Below are positions 33,958 to 42,403 of a DNA stretch of 64,000 nucleotides, in pieces. A program made the position numbers and the translations under genes. The DNA comes from CAMYMQ01 sp963730305 (GTDB taxonomy: Bacteria; Pseudomonadota; Alphaproteobacteria; Bin65). The notes under the pieces were generated by a model. That model was not told where the DNA came from. It saw nothing but the letters and a program-made list of their open reading frames with translations, and searched no databases. The DNA is taken from positions 62,001-126,000 of the forward strand of contig CAVSRB010000008.1 in the NCBI GenBank assembly GCA_963730305.1. The letters run 5' to 3'. Positions within the stretch are counted from its first letter, which is position 1. The number at the start of each line of letters is the position of its first letter.

Positions 33958-35274
33958 ATGGCCCGGTGGCGCGGCGCTCGGGGGCTGGTGGCGGCGGCGC
34001 TGCTCGCCGGCGCGCTGGCGCCCGCCACGCTGTTCTCCCAACCGGCCGCCGGCCAGACCGCGGCCAAGGCCAAGGCCAAACCGGCCGCCTGGACCCAAGC
34101 CCAGCTCGCCGTCCTGCGCAGCCTGTGGATCGGCAGCCTGCCGCCGTTGCCGCCCGACCCGTCGAACAAGGTCGCCGACGATCCCCGCGCCGTCCGGCTG
34201 GGCCATCGCCTGTTCTTCGACACCGACCTGAGCCGCGACGGCGAGGTCGCCTGCGCGACCTGCCACGCGCCGGGGCTCGCCTTCACCGACGGCCGCAAGC
34301 GCGGGCGCGGCGTCGGCACCACGGCGCGCAACACCATGACCATCGTCGGCGCGGCCTACAGCCCGTGGTTCTTCTGGGACGGGCGCAAGGACAGCCAGTG
34401 GTCCCAGACGCTCGGCCCGCTCGAGAGCACCGTCGAGCACGGCGCCACCCGCACCGACTACGCCCGCGTGATCGCCAACGACCTGCACTACCGCACCGCC
34501 TATCGCGCGCTGTTCGGCCCGCTGCCCGACCTGGCCGACACCAAGCGCTTCCCGCCCGGCGCCGGGCCGACCGACGACCCGGCGGCCCGCAAGAAATGGG
34601 CCGCGATGACGCCGGCCGACCGGGTCGCCGTGTCCCGCGTCTTCGCCAACATCGGCAAGGCGATCGCCGCCTACGAGCGCAAGATCCTGCCCGGCCCGGC
34701 GCGCTTCGACCGCTACGTCGCCGCCCTGCTGGCGGGCAAGCCGGCCGCCGCGGCCAGGATCATGCCGCCGGCGGCGGTCGCCGGGCTCAAGCTGTTCATC
34801 GGCCGCGGCCAATGCACCCGCTGCCACAACGGCCCGCTGCTGACCAACTTCGGTTTCCACAACACCGGCACCCCGGCCGCGCCCGGCACGCCACCCGATC
34901 GGGGCCGGCGGGACGGCATCAAGCTCGCGCTCGAGGACGGCTTCAACTGCCTGGGCCGCTACAGCGACGCGCGCCCGGACGACTGCGGCGAGTTGCGCTT
35001 CGCCAAGACCAAGGGGCCCGAGCTCGACGGCGCCTTCAAGACGCCGACCCTGCGCAACGTGTCCCGGACCGGGCCCTACATGCACGCGGGCCAGTTCGCC
35101 ACGCTCGCCGCGGTGCTGCGCCACTACAACCAGGCGCCGGCCGCGCCCACGGGCGAGACCGAGCTGCACGCGCTCGGCCTCAAGCCGCACGAGCTCGAGG
35201 AGATCGAGGCCTTCCTGCGGACCCTGGACAGCCCGACGACCGCGCCGCCCGAGCTGCTGCGCCCGCCGGACTGA
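33958..35274 (+). CDS. Di-haem cytochrome c peroxidase / MauG family protein
   Basis: A 438-residue periplasmic protein with an N-terminal signal/anchor (residues 8-32). Two c-type haem motifs are seen: CATCH (99-103) and CTRCH (286-290), matching the two-domain bacterial peroxidase/MauG fold. FFDTDLSRDGEVACATCHAP, NTMTIVGAAYSPWFFWDGRK and AFKTPTLRNVSRTGPYMHAG are family blocks. The enzyme probably reduces H2O2 or oxidises a protein partner with electrons from cytochrome or cupredoxin. Starts 10 bases after the YtkA-like gene and is convergent with the PCuAC gene. Confidence 0.9.
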   Translation: MARWRGARGLVAAALLAGALAPATLFSQPAAGQTAAKAKAKPAAWTQAQLAVLRSLWIGSLPPLPPDPSNKVADDPRAVRLGHRLFFDTDLSRDGEVACATCHAPGLAFTDGRKRGRGVGTTARNTMTIVGAAYSPWFFWDGRKDSQWSQTLGPLESTVEHGATRTDYARVIANDLHYRTAYRALFGPLPDLADTKRFPPGAGPTDDPAARKKWAAMTPADRVAVSRVFANIGKAIAAYERKILPGPARFDRYVAALLAGKPAAAARIMPPAAVAGLKLFIGRGQCTRCHNGPLLTNFGFHNTGTPAAPGTPPDRGRRDGIKLALEDGFNCLGRYSDARPDDCGELRFAKTKGPELDGAFKTPTLRNVSRTGPYMHAGQFATLAAVLRHYNQAPAAPTGETELHALGLKPHELEEIEAFLRTLDSPTTAPPELLRPPD

Positions 35275-35284
35275 ATTCGACCGA

Positions 35285-35752
35285 CTAGTGCTTGTCGTGG
35301 TCGCCGGGGCCCATCGCGCCGACCTTGGTGACCTCGGCCTTGACGTTGATGATGCCGGCCTTCTCGAAGCGCAAGGTCAGCGGGACGTAGTAGCCCGGCT
35401 TGATCGGGTATTTCAGGCCGATCAGCATGATGTGGTAGCCGCCCGGCTTGAGCATGGTCGTCTTGCCCGGCGCCACCGGAATGCCGTCGACCTTGCGCAT
35501 CTTGGCGACGCCGTCCTTCATGATGTGCGTGTGCAGCTCGACGCGCTTGGCCGCGGGGGACGAGACCGAGATCAACCGGTCCGGCGTCTTGCCCGTGTTG
35601 TGCAACGTCAGAAAGGCCGCCGTGACCTTGATCGGCGTCGCGCGCATCCAGGGGTGGCCGATCTCGATCGGGCCGACCTTGTATTCGTGCGCCGATGCCG
35701 CGCCGGACAGGCCGATGACCAATGCCGTGAGGATCGGGGCGAACAACCGCAT
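35285..35752 (-). CDS. PCuAC-type copper chaperone
   Basis: A 155-residue periplasmic Cu(I) chaperone of the PCu(A)C family. It has a signal peptide (1-20, ending SGAASA), then HPWMRATP. The copper site follows, with His/Met in LHTHIMKDGVAKMRKVDG and GGYHIMLIGLK. It ends in a His/Asp-rich tail (GPGDHDKH). Such proteins load the Cu-A or Cu-B centre of cytochrome oxidase. The ATG at 35750-35752 gives a standard signal peptide; an upstream start at 35797 would add 15 residues. Convergent with the peroxidase gene. Confidence 0.9.
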   Translation of the reverse strand: MRLFAPILTALVIGLSGAASAHEYKVGPIEIGHPWMRATPIKVTAAFLTLHNTGKTPDRLISVSSPAAKRVELHTHIMKDGVAKMRKVDGIPVAPGKTTMLKPGGYHIMLIGLKYPIKPGYYVPLTLRFEKAGIINVKAEVTKVGAMGPGDHDKH

Positions 35753-35946
35753 GGTGGTTTCCTTCGTTGGCTCAATGGGCTCGGGGATATCCGACAACGA
35801 TAGCGGCTAGCGCCGACGGCCGCTGCCACCTTGGCTTGCGGCGAAACGTCGCCAACCGGGCGCGCACCGGTTTGACGCCGCGGCCGGCAACGGGCGATGG
35901 TGGGCTGCCGAAGAAGAATGAAAACGGATAGGGAGGACGACAAGCG

Positions 35947-36762
35947 ATGGCCCGGCGTTCGATTTTGGTGCTTTTCCCCTTCGCCGTCGCGCTGGCCGCC
36001 GATGGCCTCGCCCAGCCGCTGACCAGCACGCCGGCACGCGCGGCGTGGTGCGGCGGGCTGAACCAGAGACCCTGCCCGCACCGGACCGGCCGACCGAAGT
36101 GCCAGCCCGGCCTGGCCGACAACATCTTCAAGCATCGTTGCGTCCGCCGGCACCACCGCGGCAAGGCCAATTTCATGAACAGCCTGGCCAAGGCGTCGCG
36201 CAACGTCGCCAAGCTCTCCGGGGTCTGCCAAAAGCTGCTCGGTGCCCTGCCGGCGATCAAGCTCGGGCACGGGCTCGTGAACACCGCCGTCGCCTGCAAG
36301 CGCGGCTATTCGATCGGCTACCGCTGCGCCGCGCCGAAGGTGTTCAACCTGATCGGCCGCAACGCCCGGCTCGCCGGCCGGCTGGAGACGGCGTTCCGGA
36401 CCCCGGCCTGCCGCCGGGCGCCCGGCCCGCTGAAGGTGTTCTGCGCGATCGGCAAGGTGGTCGACGACTTCGCGGTCCGGCCCGCGCTGTGCATGGCCAA
36501 GGTGATCGGCCAGGGCGGCTTCACCCGGCTGGCGAACGGCGATTCCAAGACGATCGAATACATGTGCACCGCGGCGGGCGAGACCGCCTTCGAGATCGCC
36601 GTCAACCGCGCGATCGGCCGGCGGTCGCGGGGCCGGGACAACCTCGCCCGCTTCCTGCGCAAGGTGCGCCGGATCAAGCGGCTCGGCCGCAAGGGCGCGC
36701 GGATCGACCGCTACTTCCGCCGGCTCGAGCGCGAACCGGCCTGTCGGGGCGTGTTGAACTAG
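35947..36762 (+). CDS. Secreted Cys- and Arg/Lys-rich hypothetical protein
   Basis: A 271-residue predicted secreted protein with a probable signal peptide (residues 1-32, cleaved near TPARA). About a dozen Cys are spread evenly through a very basic, helical mature chain (AWCGGLNQRPCPHRTG, SGVCQKLLGALPAIKLGHGL, AVACKRGYSIGYRCAAPKVF). A long Arg/Lys tail follows (ARFLRKVRRIKRLGRKGARI). No family is recognised. The regular Cys spacing suggests disulfides. A GGAGGACGACAAGCG ribosome site precedes the ATG. Stands alone. Confidence 0.65.
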   Translation: MARRSILVLFPFAVALAADGLAQPLTSTPARAAWCGGLNQRPCPHRTGRPKCQPGLADNIFKHRCVRRHHRGKANFMNSLAKASRNVAKLSGVCQKLLGALPAIKLGHGLVNTAVACKRGYSIGYRCAAPKVFNLIGRNARLAGRLETAFRTPACRRAPGPLKVFCAIGKVVDDFAVRPALCMAKVIGQGGFTRLANGDSKTIEYMCTAAGETAFEIAVNRAIGRRSRGRDNLARFLRKVRRIKRLGRKGARIDRYFRRLEREPACRGVLN

Positions 36763-36852
36763 GCGCGGCTCGGACCGGCCTCGCATATTCCTCTTCCCCC
36801 ACGGCGACAGGCCACGGGGAGAGGGCGGACGGCGGTCCCAGTGACCGTCCGG

Positions 36853-37044
36853 CTAGGCTTCGCGCTCGGTTGGCTCGCCCGCGCCGCCGCCGGCGGCTTC
36901 GCCGCCCGTATCGACGCCGTCCTCGCCCTCGCCCTTCTTGGCGGCGGCCCGGTCGGCCTTGGCCTGGAGCCGCTCGGCCTTCTTGGCGGCCTTGATCCGC
37001 GCGCGCTCGGCGCGCTCGAAATTATAGTTAGGCCTGCGCGCCAT
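36853..37044 (-). CDS. Small basic coiled-coil protein, 63 residues
   Basis: Starts MARRPNYNFERAERARIKAA and continues as a charged helix rich in Lys, Arg and Ala (KKAERLQAKADRAAAKKGE), then an acidic Gly-rich end. Similar short proteins are common in alphaproteobacteria but have no assigned function, as far as I recall. It overlaps the upstream gene by 17 bases on the same strand and is likely cotranscribed with it. Confidence 0.65.
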   Translation of the reverse strand: MARRPNYNFERAERARIKAAKKAERLQAKADRAAAKKGEGEDGVDTGGEAAGGGAGEPTEREA

Positions 37045-37306
37045 CGGGCTCCTCCGTGACTTGTCGATGCAGCGGATAGGCGCTGCTCTCGTAGAGCTTG
37101 CGGATATCCTTGTGGTGGAACCGCCCTTCGTCGACCTCCAGGATCGTACCCGGCAGGTTGGCGTTGGGCAGTTCCTCGATCGAGAAGCGGATGGCGTTCG
37201 CCGCGGTGTCGAACCGGCGGTAGGTCATCGTGCTCCGCCCGGCGCGCTGCTTCTTGGCGATATACAGCTCGGCGGGACCGGAATAGTCGAATTCGTTCTC
37301 GCTCAT
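37028..37306 (-). CDS. Conserved hypothetical protein, 92 residues
   Basis: A soluble protein with a strand-rich middle (SGPAELYIAKKQRAGRSTM, RRFDTAANAIRFSIEELP) and a helical end (GRFHHKDIRKLYESSAYP). The FDTAANAIRFSIEELP motif is seen in small unnamed alphaproteobacterial proteins. It starts 20 bases after the DEAD-box helicase stop and overlaps the coiled-coil gene, so the three may form one operon. Confidence 0.65.
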   Translation of the reverse strand: MSENEFDYSGPAELYIAKKQRAGRSTMTYRRFDTAANAIRFSIEELPNANLPGTILEVDEGRFHHKDIRKLYESSAYPLHRQVTEEPDGAQA

Positions 37307-37325
37307 GGTGTCGTTCTCCTCTGTG

Positions 37326-38579
37326 TCAGGCGGCGCGGCGATCGACCGGGCGTCCGGGGCGCGACCGGCGGCGGCGCTTGCGGGCGCCGGGGGCCGGGCG
37401 GCGGTCGCCGTCCCTGCTCTTGCTCTCCAGCGGCACGACGGTCTCGGCCGGCGCCTCGCCGACCACCCGCAGCGGGATCTTGATCAGCTTCTCGATGGCG
37501 CGGAGCTGCTTGCGCTCGCTGGCGTCGCAGAAGGAGATCGCGATCCCGGCGGCGCCGGCGCGCGCGGTCCGCCCGATCCGGTGGACGTAGCTCTCCGGCT
37601 CGTGGGGCAGCTCGTAGTTGATGACGTGGGTGATGTCGTCGACGTCGATGCCCCGCGCCGCGATATCGGTCGCGACCAGGACGCGCGCGCGGCCCTTGCG
37701 GAAGCTGTCCAGGGCGCGTTGGCGCGCGTTCTGCGCCTTGTTGCCGTGGATCGCCTCGGTCGAGATGCCGCTGCGGGACAGCGACGCGGCGACCCGGTCG
37801 GCGCCGCGCTTGGTGCGGGTGAAGACGATCACCCTGGCCAGCTCCGGCGCGCGGAGAAGGTCGATCAGCACGTCGCGCTTGGCGGATGCCGTCAGGTGGT
37901 GGACCCGCTGCTCGATCCGCTCGACCGCCACCGTCTTGGCGGCGATCTCGACCCGCTCCGGCTCGTACAGGATCTCGGCCGCGAGCTTGGCGATCTCGGC
38001 CGGCATGGTCGCCGAGAACAAGAGCGACTGGCGTTCGTCGGGCAGCCGGGCGACGATCTTGCGAACGTCGCGGATGAAGCCCATGTCGAGCATCCGGTCG
38101 GCCTCGTCGATGACCAGGTATTCGCACGCGCTCAGGTCGACGCTGCGCTGGTTGATCAGGTCGAGGAGCCGGCCCGGCGTCGCCACCAGGATGTCGACGC
38201 CGCGCTTGAGCGCAGCGACCTGCGGCCCCTGGGAAACGCCGCCCATCACGACCGTGTGGCGCAGATTGAAATGCCGGCCGTAGGTCTTGAGGCTGTCGGC
38301 GATCTGGAGCGCGAGCTCGCGCGTCGGCGCCAGGATCAGGGCGCGGACGCCCTTCGGCCCGGCCTGGACGTTGTCCTCGTCGAGGTTCTGCAGCAGCGGC
38401 AGCGAGAAGGCCGCGGTCTTGCCGGTGCCGGTCTGGGCGATGCCCAGCAGGTCGAGCCCGTCGAGCAGCATCGGGATGGCCCGGCTCTGGATCGGGGTGG
38501 GGTTTTCGTAGCGCGCATCCTTGAGCGCGCGCAGCAGCCGCTCGGTGAGCCCGAGTTCGGCGAAAGCGGAAACAGTCAC
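37326..38579 (-). CDS. DEAD-box ATP-dependent RNA helicase (RhlE-like)
   Basis: A 417-residue RNA helicase. All core motifs are visible: Q motif PTPIQ (residues 27-31), I AQTGTGKT (48-55), Ia PTRELALQ, Ib TPGRLLDL, II VIDEADRM, III SATMP, V ATDIAARGIDV and VI HRIGRTARAG. A short basic C-terminal tail (RKRRRRSRPGRP) follows, typical of RhlE. It unwinds RNA, in ribosome assembly or decay, probably more important in the cold. Start GTG 38577-38579 has AAGGA about 11 bases upstream. Two small genes follow closely. Confidence 0.94.
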   Translation of the reverse strand: MTVSAFAELGLTERLLRALKDARYENPTPIQSRAIPMLLDGLDLLGIAQTGTGKTAAFSLPLLQNLDEDNVQAGPKGVRALILAPTRELALQIADSLKTYGRHFNLRHTVVMGGVSQGPQVAALKRGVDILVATPGRLLDLINQRSVDLSACEYLVIDEADRMLDMGFIRDVRKIVARLPDERQSLLFSATMPAEIAKLAAEILYEPERVEIAAKTVAVERIEQRVHHLTASAKRDVLIDLLRAPELARVIVFTRTKRGADRVAASLSRSGISTEAIHGNKAQNARQRALDSFRKGRARVLVATDIAARGIDVDDITHVINYELPHEPESYVHRIGRTARAGAAGIAISFCDASERKQLRAIEKLIKIPLRVVGEAPAETVVPLESKSRDGDRRPAPGARKRRRRSRPGRPVDRRAA

Positions 38580-38938
38580 TATGGTCGATTCCTTATGACG
38601 GCGCGTAAGCGCGCCCCCGCACTGTCGCGAGGCGCGACACGCTTGTGCCGTGTCGTTCTTATCCACGCGCACCTGGATCAGACGGGTTTTTTGGATGAAG
38701 TCCCGCGACAATAACGCCGAATATGAGGGCGAATCGCGCGATCGCGAGAAATTCTACAGGTCAGATGGGGCCGATAGCCGCCAATGTCAAGTTGTTCCGC
38801 CTATTCGCGAAGAATTGGCGCAGCGTTTCTTTTCGCCTTTTGCTGGTATTCGAGCCAACCGGCGTGGCCGAGGGCGGGCAGGCGGTGTATCTTCGGCAGC
38901 GCCTTGCCGAATGATCCTCGCCCGCCGGAGGCCCGCCC
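38580..38938. other. 359-base divergent intergenic region
   Basis: Between the helicase and flavoprotein genes; must hold both promoters. AT-richer around 38700-38840. On the minus strand 38800-38885 reads as a protein-like tail (LPALGHAGWLEYQQK), but it lacks a start, so no gene is called. Confidence 0.5.
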
Positions 38939-40188
38939 ATGACCGAAACCCGCGACGAGTCGATTGCTGCGTCGTCGGCGGCGGGCCCGCCGGGGTGATG
39001 GCCGGGCTCTTGTTCGCCCGCGCCGGCTGCACCACCCTCGTGCTGGAGAAGCACGCCGACTTCCTGCGCGACTTTCGCGGCGACACCGTCCATCCCTCGA
39101 CGCTCGAGGTGATGAAGGAGCTCGGCCTGCTGGAGAAGTTCCTGGAGCGGCCGCACCAGCCGCTGACCCGCCTCGCCGGCACCTTCTCGGGCAAGCGCAT
39201 CGAGATCACCGACTTCTCGCGGATCAAGGCGGCGTGCAAGTTCATCGCCTTCATGCCGCAATGGCACTTCCTCGACTTCGTCATCGGCGCGGCCAAGAGC
39301 CTGCCGACCTTCTCGGTCGCGATGGAGGCCGAGGTCACCGACCTGATCGAGGCGGACGGCCGGGTGACCGGCGTGCACGCGCAGACGCCGGCCGGGCCGC
39401 TCGACGTGACGGCCAAGCTGACCATCGGCGCCGACGGCCGCCACTCGACGGTGCGCGACCGGGCCGGCTTCGCGGTCGAGGCGATCGGCGCGCCGATGGA
39501 CGTGCTGTGGTTCCGGGTGCCCCGTGAGCCCAGCGCCCCCGGGAGCAACGACGAAGAGACGCTGTTCAACGCCGGGCCCGGCCACATCATCATCACCATC
39601 GACCGCGGCGACTACTACCAGTGCGCCTTCGTCATCCCCAAGGGCGAGGCGGACGCGGTCAAGGCGCGCGGGCTCGACGCCTTCCGCAAGGAGGCCGTCG
39701 CCACGGCGCCGCAGATCGCGCCGCACATCGACCAGTTGACCAGCCTGGACGACGTCAAGCTGCTGACCGTCGCCATCGACCGGCTGAGCCGCTGGTCCCG
39801 CCCCGGCCTGGTGCTGATCGGCGACAGCGCCCACGCCATGTCGCCGATCGGCGGCGTCGGCATCAACCTGGCGATCCAGGACGCGGTCGCCGCCGCCAAC
39901 CTGCTCGCCGGCCCGCTCGCCGACGGCGCCCTGACCGACGCCGACCTCGCCAAGGTGCGCAAGCGCCGGCTGTTCCCGGTCAAGGTCACCCAGTTCATCC
40001 AGGTCCGCGCCCAGAACAACATCGTCAAGCCGATCCTGTCCGACCGCAAGAAGGCGCCGGGCACGCCGCTGTTGTTCCGCCTGGTGGCGCGGTTCGACTG
40101 GCTCAAGCGCCGCGCCGCGACGATGGTCGGCCTCGGCGTGCGGCCGGAGCACGTGCGCTCGCCGGAGCGGCACGAGATAGTGGTCTAG
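38939..40188 (+). CDS. FAD-dependent oxidoreductase (UbiH/aromatic hydroxylase type), N-terminus frameshifted
   Basis: A class A flavin monooxygenase-like protein of about 416 residues. FAD motif VDCCVVGGGPAGVMAGLL is at residues 8-25, and the DG motif TIGADGRHSTVRDRAG and GDSAHAMSPIGGVGINLAIQ follow. The best start, ATG 38939 with GGAGG before it, reads MTETRDE and then loses frame: one base is missing near 38957-38960. An alternative in-frame ATG at 38911 avoids the break but lacks a ribosome site. Substrate is not predictable; it could hydroxylate an aromatic ring or epoxidise. Stands alone. Confidence 0.88.
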
Positions 40189-40216
40189 CGGTCGAGTGTC
40201 CGGCCGCTATCCAGCG

Positions 40217-40861
40217 TCACTTGCACGACGGCGTCACCGCGGGCGGATATATGTACCCCCAGTAGGGGTGTTCCTTGTCCTGCCGGATGTCGACCTTGCA
40301 GACGAGGTCGCCCGCGCCCTGGAACCGGACCGGCTTGTGCTTGGCGAAATCGACCTGGGCGAAATAGGTTCGGTCGTAGATCTCGACCTTGAGCTTCTGG
40401 CGCCGGGGGTCGACCGGCGTCGGCAGCGCGGCCGAGAAGGTGAAGGTGACCTGCTTGTTGCGCACGACGGCGACGAAGTTGGTCGGCGAGATGAGCCCGA
40501 GCTTGCGGCCGTCGACCCAGATATGGGTGAAGTAGTCGTAGGGCTTGAGATTGGGCAGCGTGCGCTTGGCGATCGTCCGGCTTTCCGTGGCGTCGAAGCG
40601 GCCGTCGCGATTCCTGTCGTAGTCGGCGATCAGCACGCGGCTGAATTTCTTGTCGAAGGTCCAGGCCTCGTCGATGCGAACGATCTTGCCCGCCTCCAGC
40701 CCGAAGCGCAGCCGGGCTTCGATGTAGACGTTCGGATGCGCGGCCGCCGGGGAGACCACCCCGACCACGGCACTCGCCGCCAGGGCCACCGCCGCAACCG
40801 GCGACCGGACCCGCCGCCACAACGACGGCGCGGCACCACCACGGATCGGACTCGGCTTCAT
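40217..40861 (-). CDS. DUF1007 family periplasmic protein
   Basis: A 214-residue secreted protein with a signal peptide (residues ~1-40, ending SPAAA), then HPNVYIEARLRFGLEAGKIV. It contains an EF-hand-like loop DYDRNRDGRFDATE and a THIWVDGRKLGL block, the signature of DUF1007, annotated as the periplasmic part of an uncharacterised transport system. Mature protein starts with His, a possible metal ligand. It follows hupE and a membrane-protein gene by 22 bases, and with the upstream Zur-like box this suggests zinc or other transition-metal uptake. Confidence 0.85.
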   Translation of the reverse strand: MKPSPIRGGAAPSLWRRVRSPVAAVALAASAVVGVVSPAAAHPNVYIEARLRFGLEAGKIVRIDEAWTFDKKFSRVLIADYDRNRDGRFDATESRTIAKRTLPNLKPYDYFTHIWVDGRKLGLISPTNFVAVVRNKQVTFTFSAALPTPVDPRRQKLKVEIYDRTYFAQVDFAKHKPVRFQGAGDLVCKVDIRQDKEHPYWGYIYPPAVTPSCK

Positions 40862-40883
40862 GCGCGTGCTCCTCTGCGACGGC

Positions 40884-41624
40884 TCAGGGCTGGTGCCACG
40901 GGTCGTAGTCCGGCGGCTTGACCGTCGGCGCGCCGGGCGGCGCCTTGGGCACCGGCCGCCGGGGCGAAAGATTGTCATAAGCGCCGAACTGCTTGGCAAG
41001 CGTCGCGCCGCCGAGCAGCAGGCCGATCGCGAGCAGCCAGCTCGCGAAGATGCGCGCGCCGATCCGCAGCCACGGGCGGTCGAAGGGACGGCCGGTCAAT
41101 GCGACCGCGACAACCAGCCAGCACGCCGCCGCGATCGCGGCGCGCGGATAGGAGCGGTCATGGAAGCTGGGGTCGTTGAGCGTGATCGCCAGCCCGACCG
41201 CGACGCCGATGACCGCCGCGGCGACGGGCAGCAGCCAGCGGCGCAGCCGCACCGGCGACACCAGCATGGCGCCCGCCGCGAGGCAGGCCGCCGGCCCGAG
41301 CAGGCGCAGCCGGTACAGCGCGCCGTTGGCGGTGACGATGACGGCGAGCAGCCACTCGCGCGCCAGGAAGCCGACGAACAGCCCGACCGCGAACAGCACC
41401 GCCGCGGCCACCGCATCGCCGGCCGGCACCAGGGCGATGCCGAGGCCGAGCCCGGCCAGCGGCAGGGCGAGCTCGACCGACAGCCACACCGACAGCGCGC
41501 CCTGCTCGGCCAGGGTCCAGGCCGCGGCGCCGCGCAGCACCATGACCACGGCCGCCGCGACCAGGAGCGCGAGCAGGCCGGGGCCGGCCCATTTCATGGC
41601 CGGCAGGCGCTCCCCGACGGTCAC
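40884..41624 (-). CDS. Polytopic membrane protein between hupE and DUF1007 genes
   Basis: About 246 residues with six to seven hydrophobic helices (GLLALLVAAAVVMVL, LALPLAGLGLGIALVPAG, LLPVAAAVIGVAVGLAI and others). A cytoplasmic or periplasmic tail rich in Pro follows (PRRPVPKAPPGAPTVKPPDY). No family is recognised. GTG at 41624 overlaps the hupE TGA; the ATG at 41597 is the alternative. The His-containing loop NDPSFHDRSYPR could bind metal. Operon position between hupE and the DUF1007 gene suggests a part in the same metal-transport system. Confidence 0.75.
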   Translation of the reverse strand: MTVGERLPAMKWAGPGLLALLVAAAVVMVLRGAAAWTLAEQGALSVWLSVELALPLAGLGLGIALVPAGDAVAAAVLFAVGLFVGFLAREWLLAVIVTANGALYRLRLLGPAACLAAGAMLVSPVRLRRWLLPVAAAVIGVAVGLAITLNDPSFHDRSYPRAAIAAACWLVVAVALTGRPFDRPWLRIGARIFASWLLAIGLLLGGATLAKQFGAYDNLSPRRPVPKAPPGAPTVKPPDYDPWHQP

Positions 41625-42223
41625 ACCACGACCAGGAAGTAGACGCCGGCGGCGGCGATCACGCCGCCCAGGCCCTGGGCGATCCGGCCCTTGTACGGCT
41701 TGTGCAGCGCCAGCCCGACGCCGATGCCGATGACGTGGATCATGCCCGTCGCCACCACGAAGCCGACCGCGTAGTCGGCCGGGTCGGCCGCGCGGGGAAG
41801 TTCCGCGCCATGGGCATAACCATGGCAGATGGCGAACACGGCGATGATGATCAGGGAGATCAGCTCGATCGGGTGCCAGGCGAACAGGATCGCGGAGCCG
41901 AGCACGATGATCGACAGCGCGATGCCGACTTCGACGTCGGGGATCGGCAGGTGCATCATCCCGGCGACGCCGCCGAGCACCATGATCAGCGGGAAGGTGA
42001 CCGGCAGCGTCCACACCGCCCGGCCGCCCATCTGCGCACCCCAGACGCCGACCGCGAACATGGCGAGGAAATGATCGGGCCCGGTCAGCGGATGCTCGAA
42101 GCCGCTCACGAAACCGCCCATCGGGCCCTGGGTGATGTGGGCGAACGCCGCCTGGGGAACGAGCGCGAACGTCGCCGCCAGGGAAAGAGTCGATAACAAC
42201 GCACCGAGGCTCTTGGGCCGCAT
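41621..42223 (-). CDS. hupE: HupE/UreJ family metal transporter
   Basis: A 200-residue inner-membrane protein. A signal-like first helix leads to the mature start HITQGPMGGFVSGFEHPLTG. The family motif HPLTGPDHFLAMFAVGVWG carries the metal-binding His-Asp-His. FAWHPIELISLIIIAVFAIC and HGYAHGAELPRAAD supply further His. Six helices in total. Members import nickel, cobalt or, in Zur-controlled cases, probably zinc. Start 42223 is preferred to 42235 because GGAG lies before it. First gene of a three-gene operon with a Zur-like palindrome 111 bases upstream. Confidence 0.88.
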   Translation of the reverse strand: MRPKSLGALLSTLSLAATFALVPQAAFAHITQGPMGGFVSGFEHPLTGPDHFLAMFAVGVWGAQMGGRAVWTLPVTFPLIMVLGGVAGMMHLPIPDVEVGIALSIIVLGSAILFAWHPIELISLIIIAVFAICHGYAHGAELPRAADPADYAVGFVVATGMIHVIGIGVGLALHKPYKGRIAQGLGGVIAAAGVYFLVVV

Positions 42224-42333
42224 TGCCGTCTCCATGAGGTTGCGCCCCGGCGGGATCAGGGTCCGGACCGCGATGTCGTCACGATAGGAGCTGTGCCGCG
42301 CGAGACGCCGCGGCCGATGCCGACGACTATATT

Positions 42334-42348
42334 TGTTATAATATTACA
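42334..42348 (-). promoter_or_regulatory. Zur-box-like palindrome upstream of hupE
   Basis: TGTTATAATATTACA is an imperfect palindrome differing by one base from the TGTTATAATATAACA form known for Zur sites. It lies 111 bases upstream of the hupE ATG in a short AT-rich patch, and is the only such match noticed in the window. Confidence 0.6.
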
Positions 42349-42403
42349 CTTCAAGCCGCCGCAGCGGTGGGAGGGTGAGGGGCTTCTTGCCACCGACGCT
42401 GCT

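Noticed and set aside
38761..38900. Small minus-strand gene in front of the helicase
   Set aside because: A protein-like tail is readable (LPALGHAGWLEYQQK) but there is no start codon or ribosome site, and no family match I can name.
42324..42352. Plain sigma-70 promoter (TATAAT) rather than an operator
   Set aside because: The TATAAT is embedded in a palindrome that fits Zur; it may serve as both, so the operator reading was kept and the simple one not listed.
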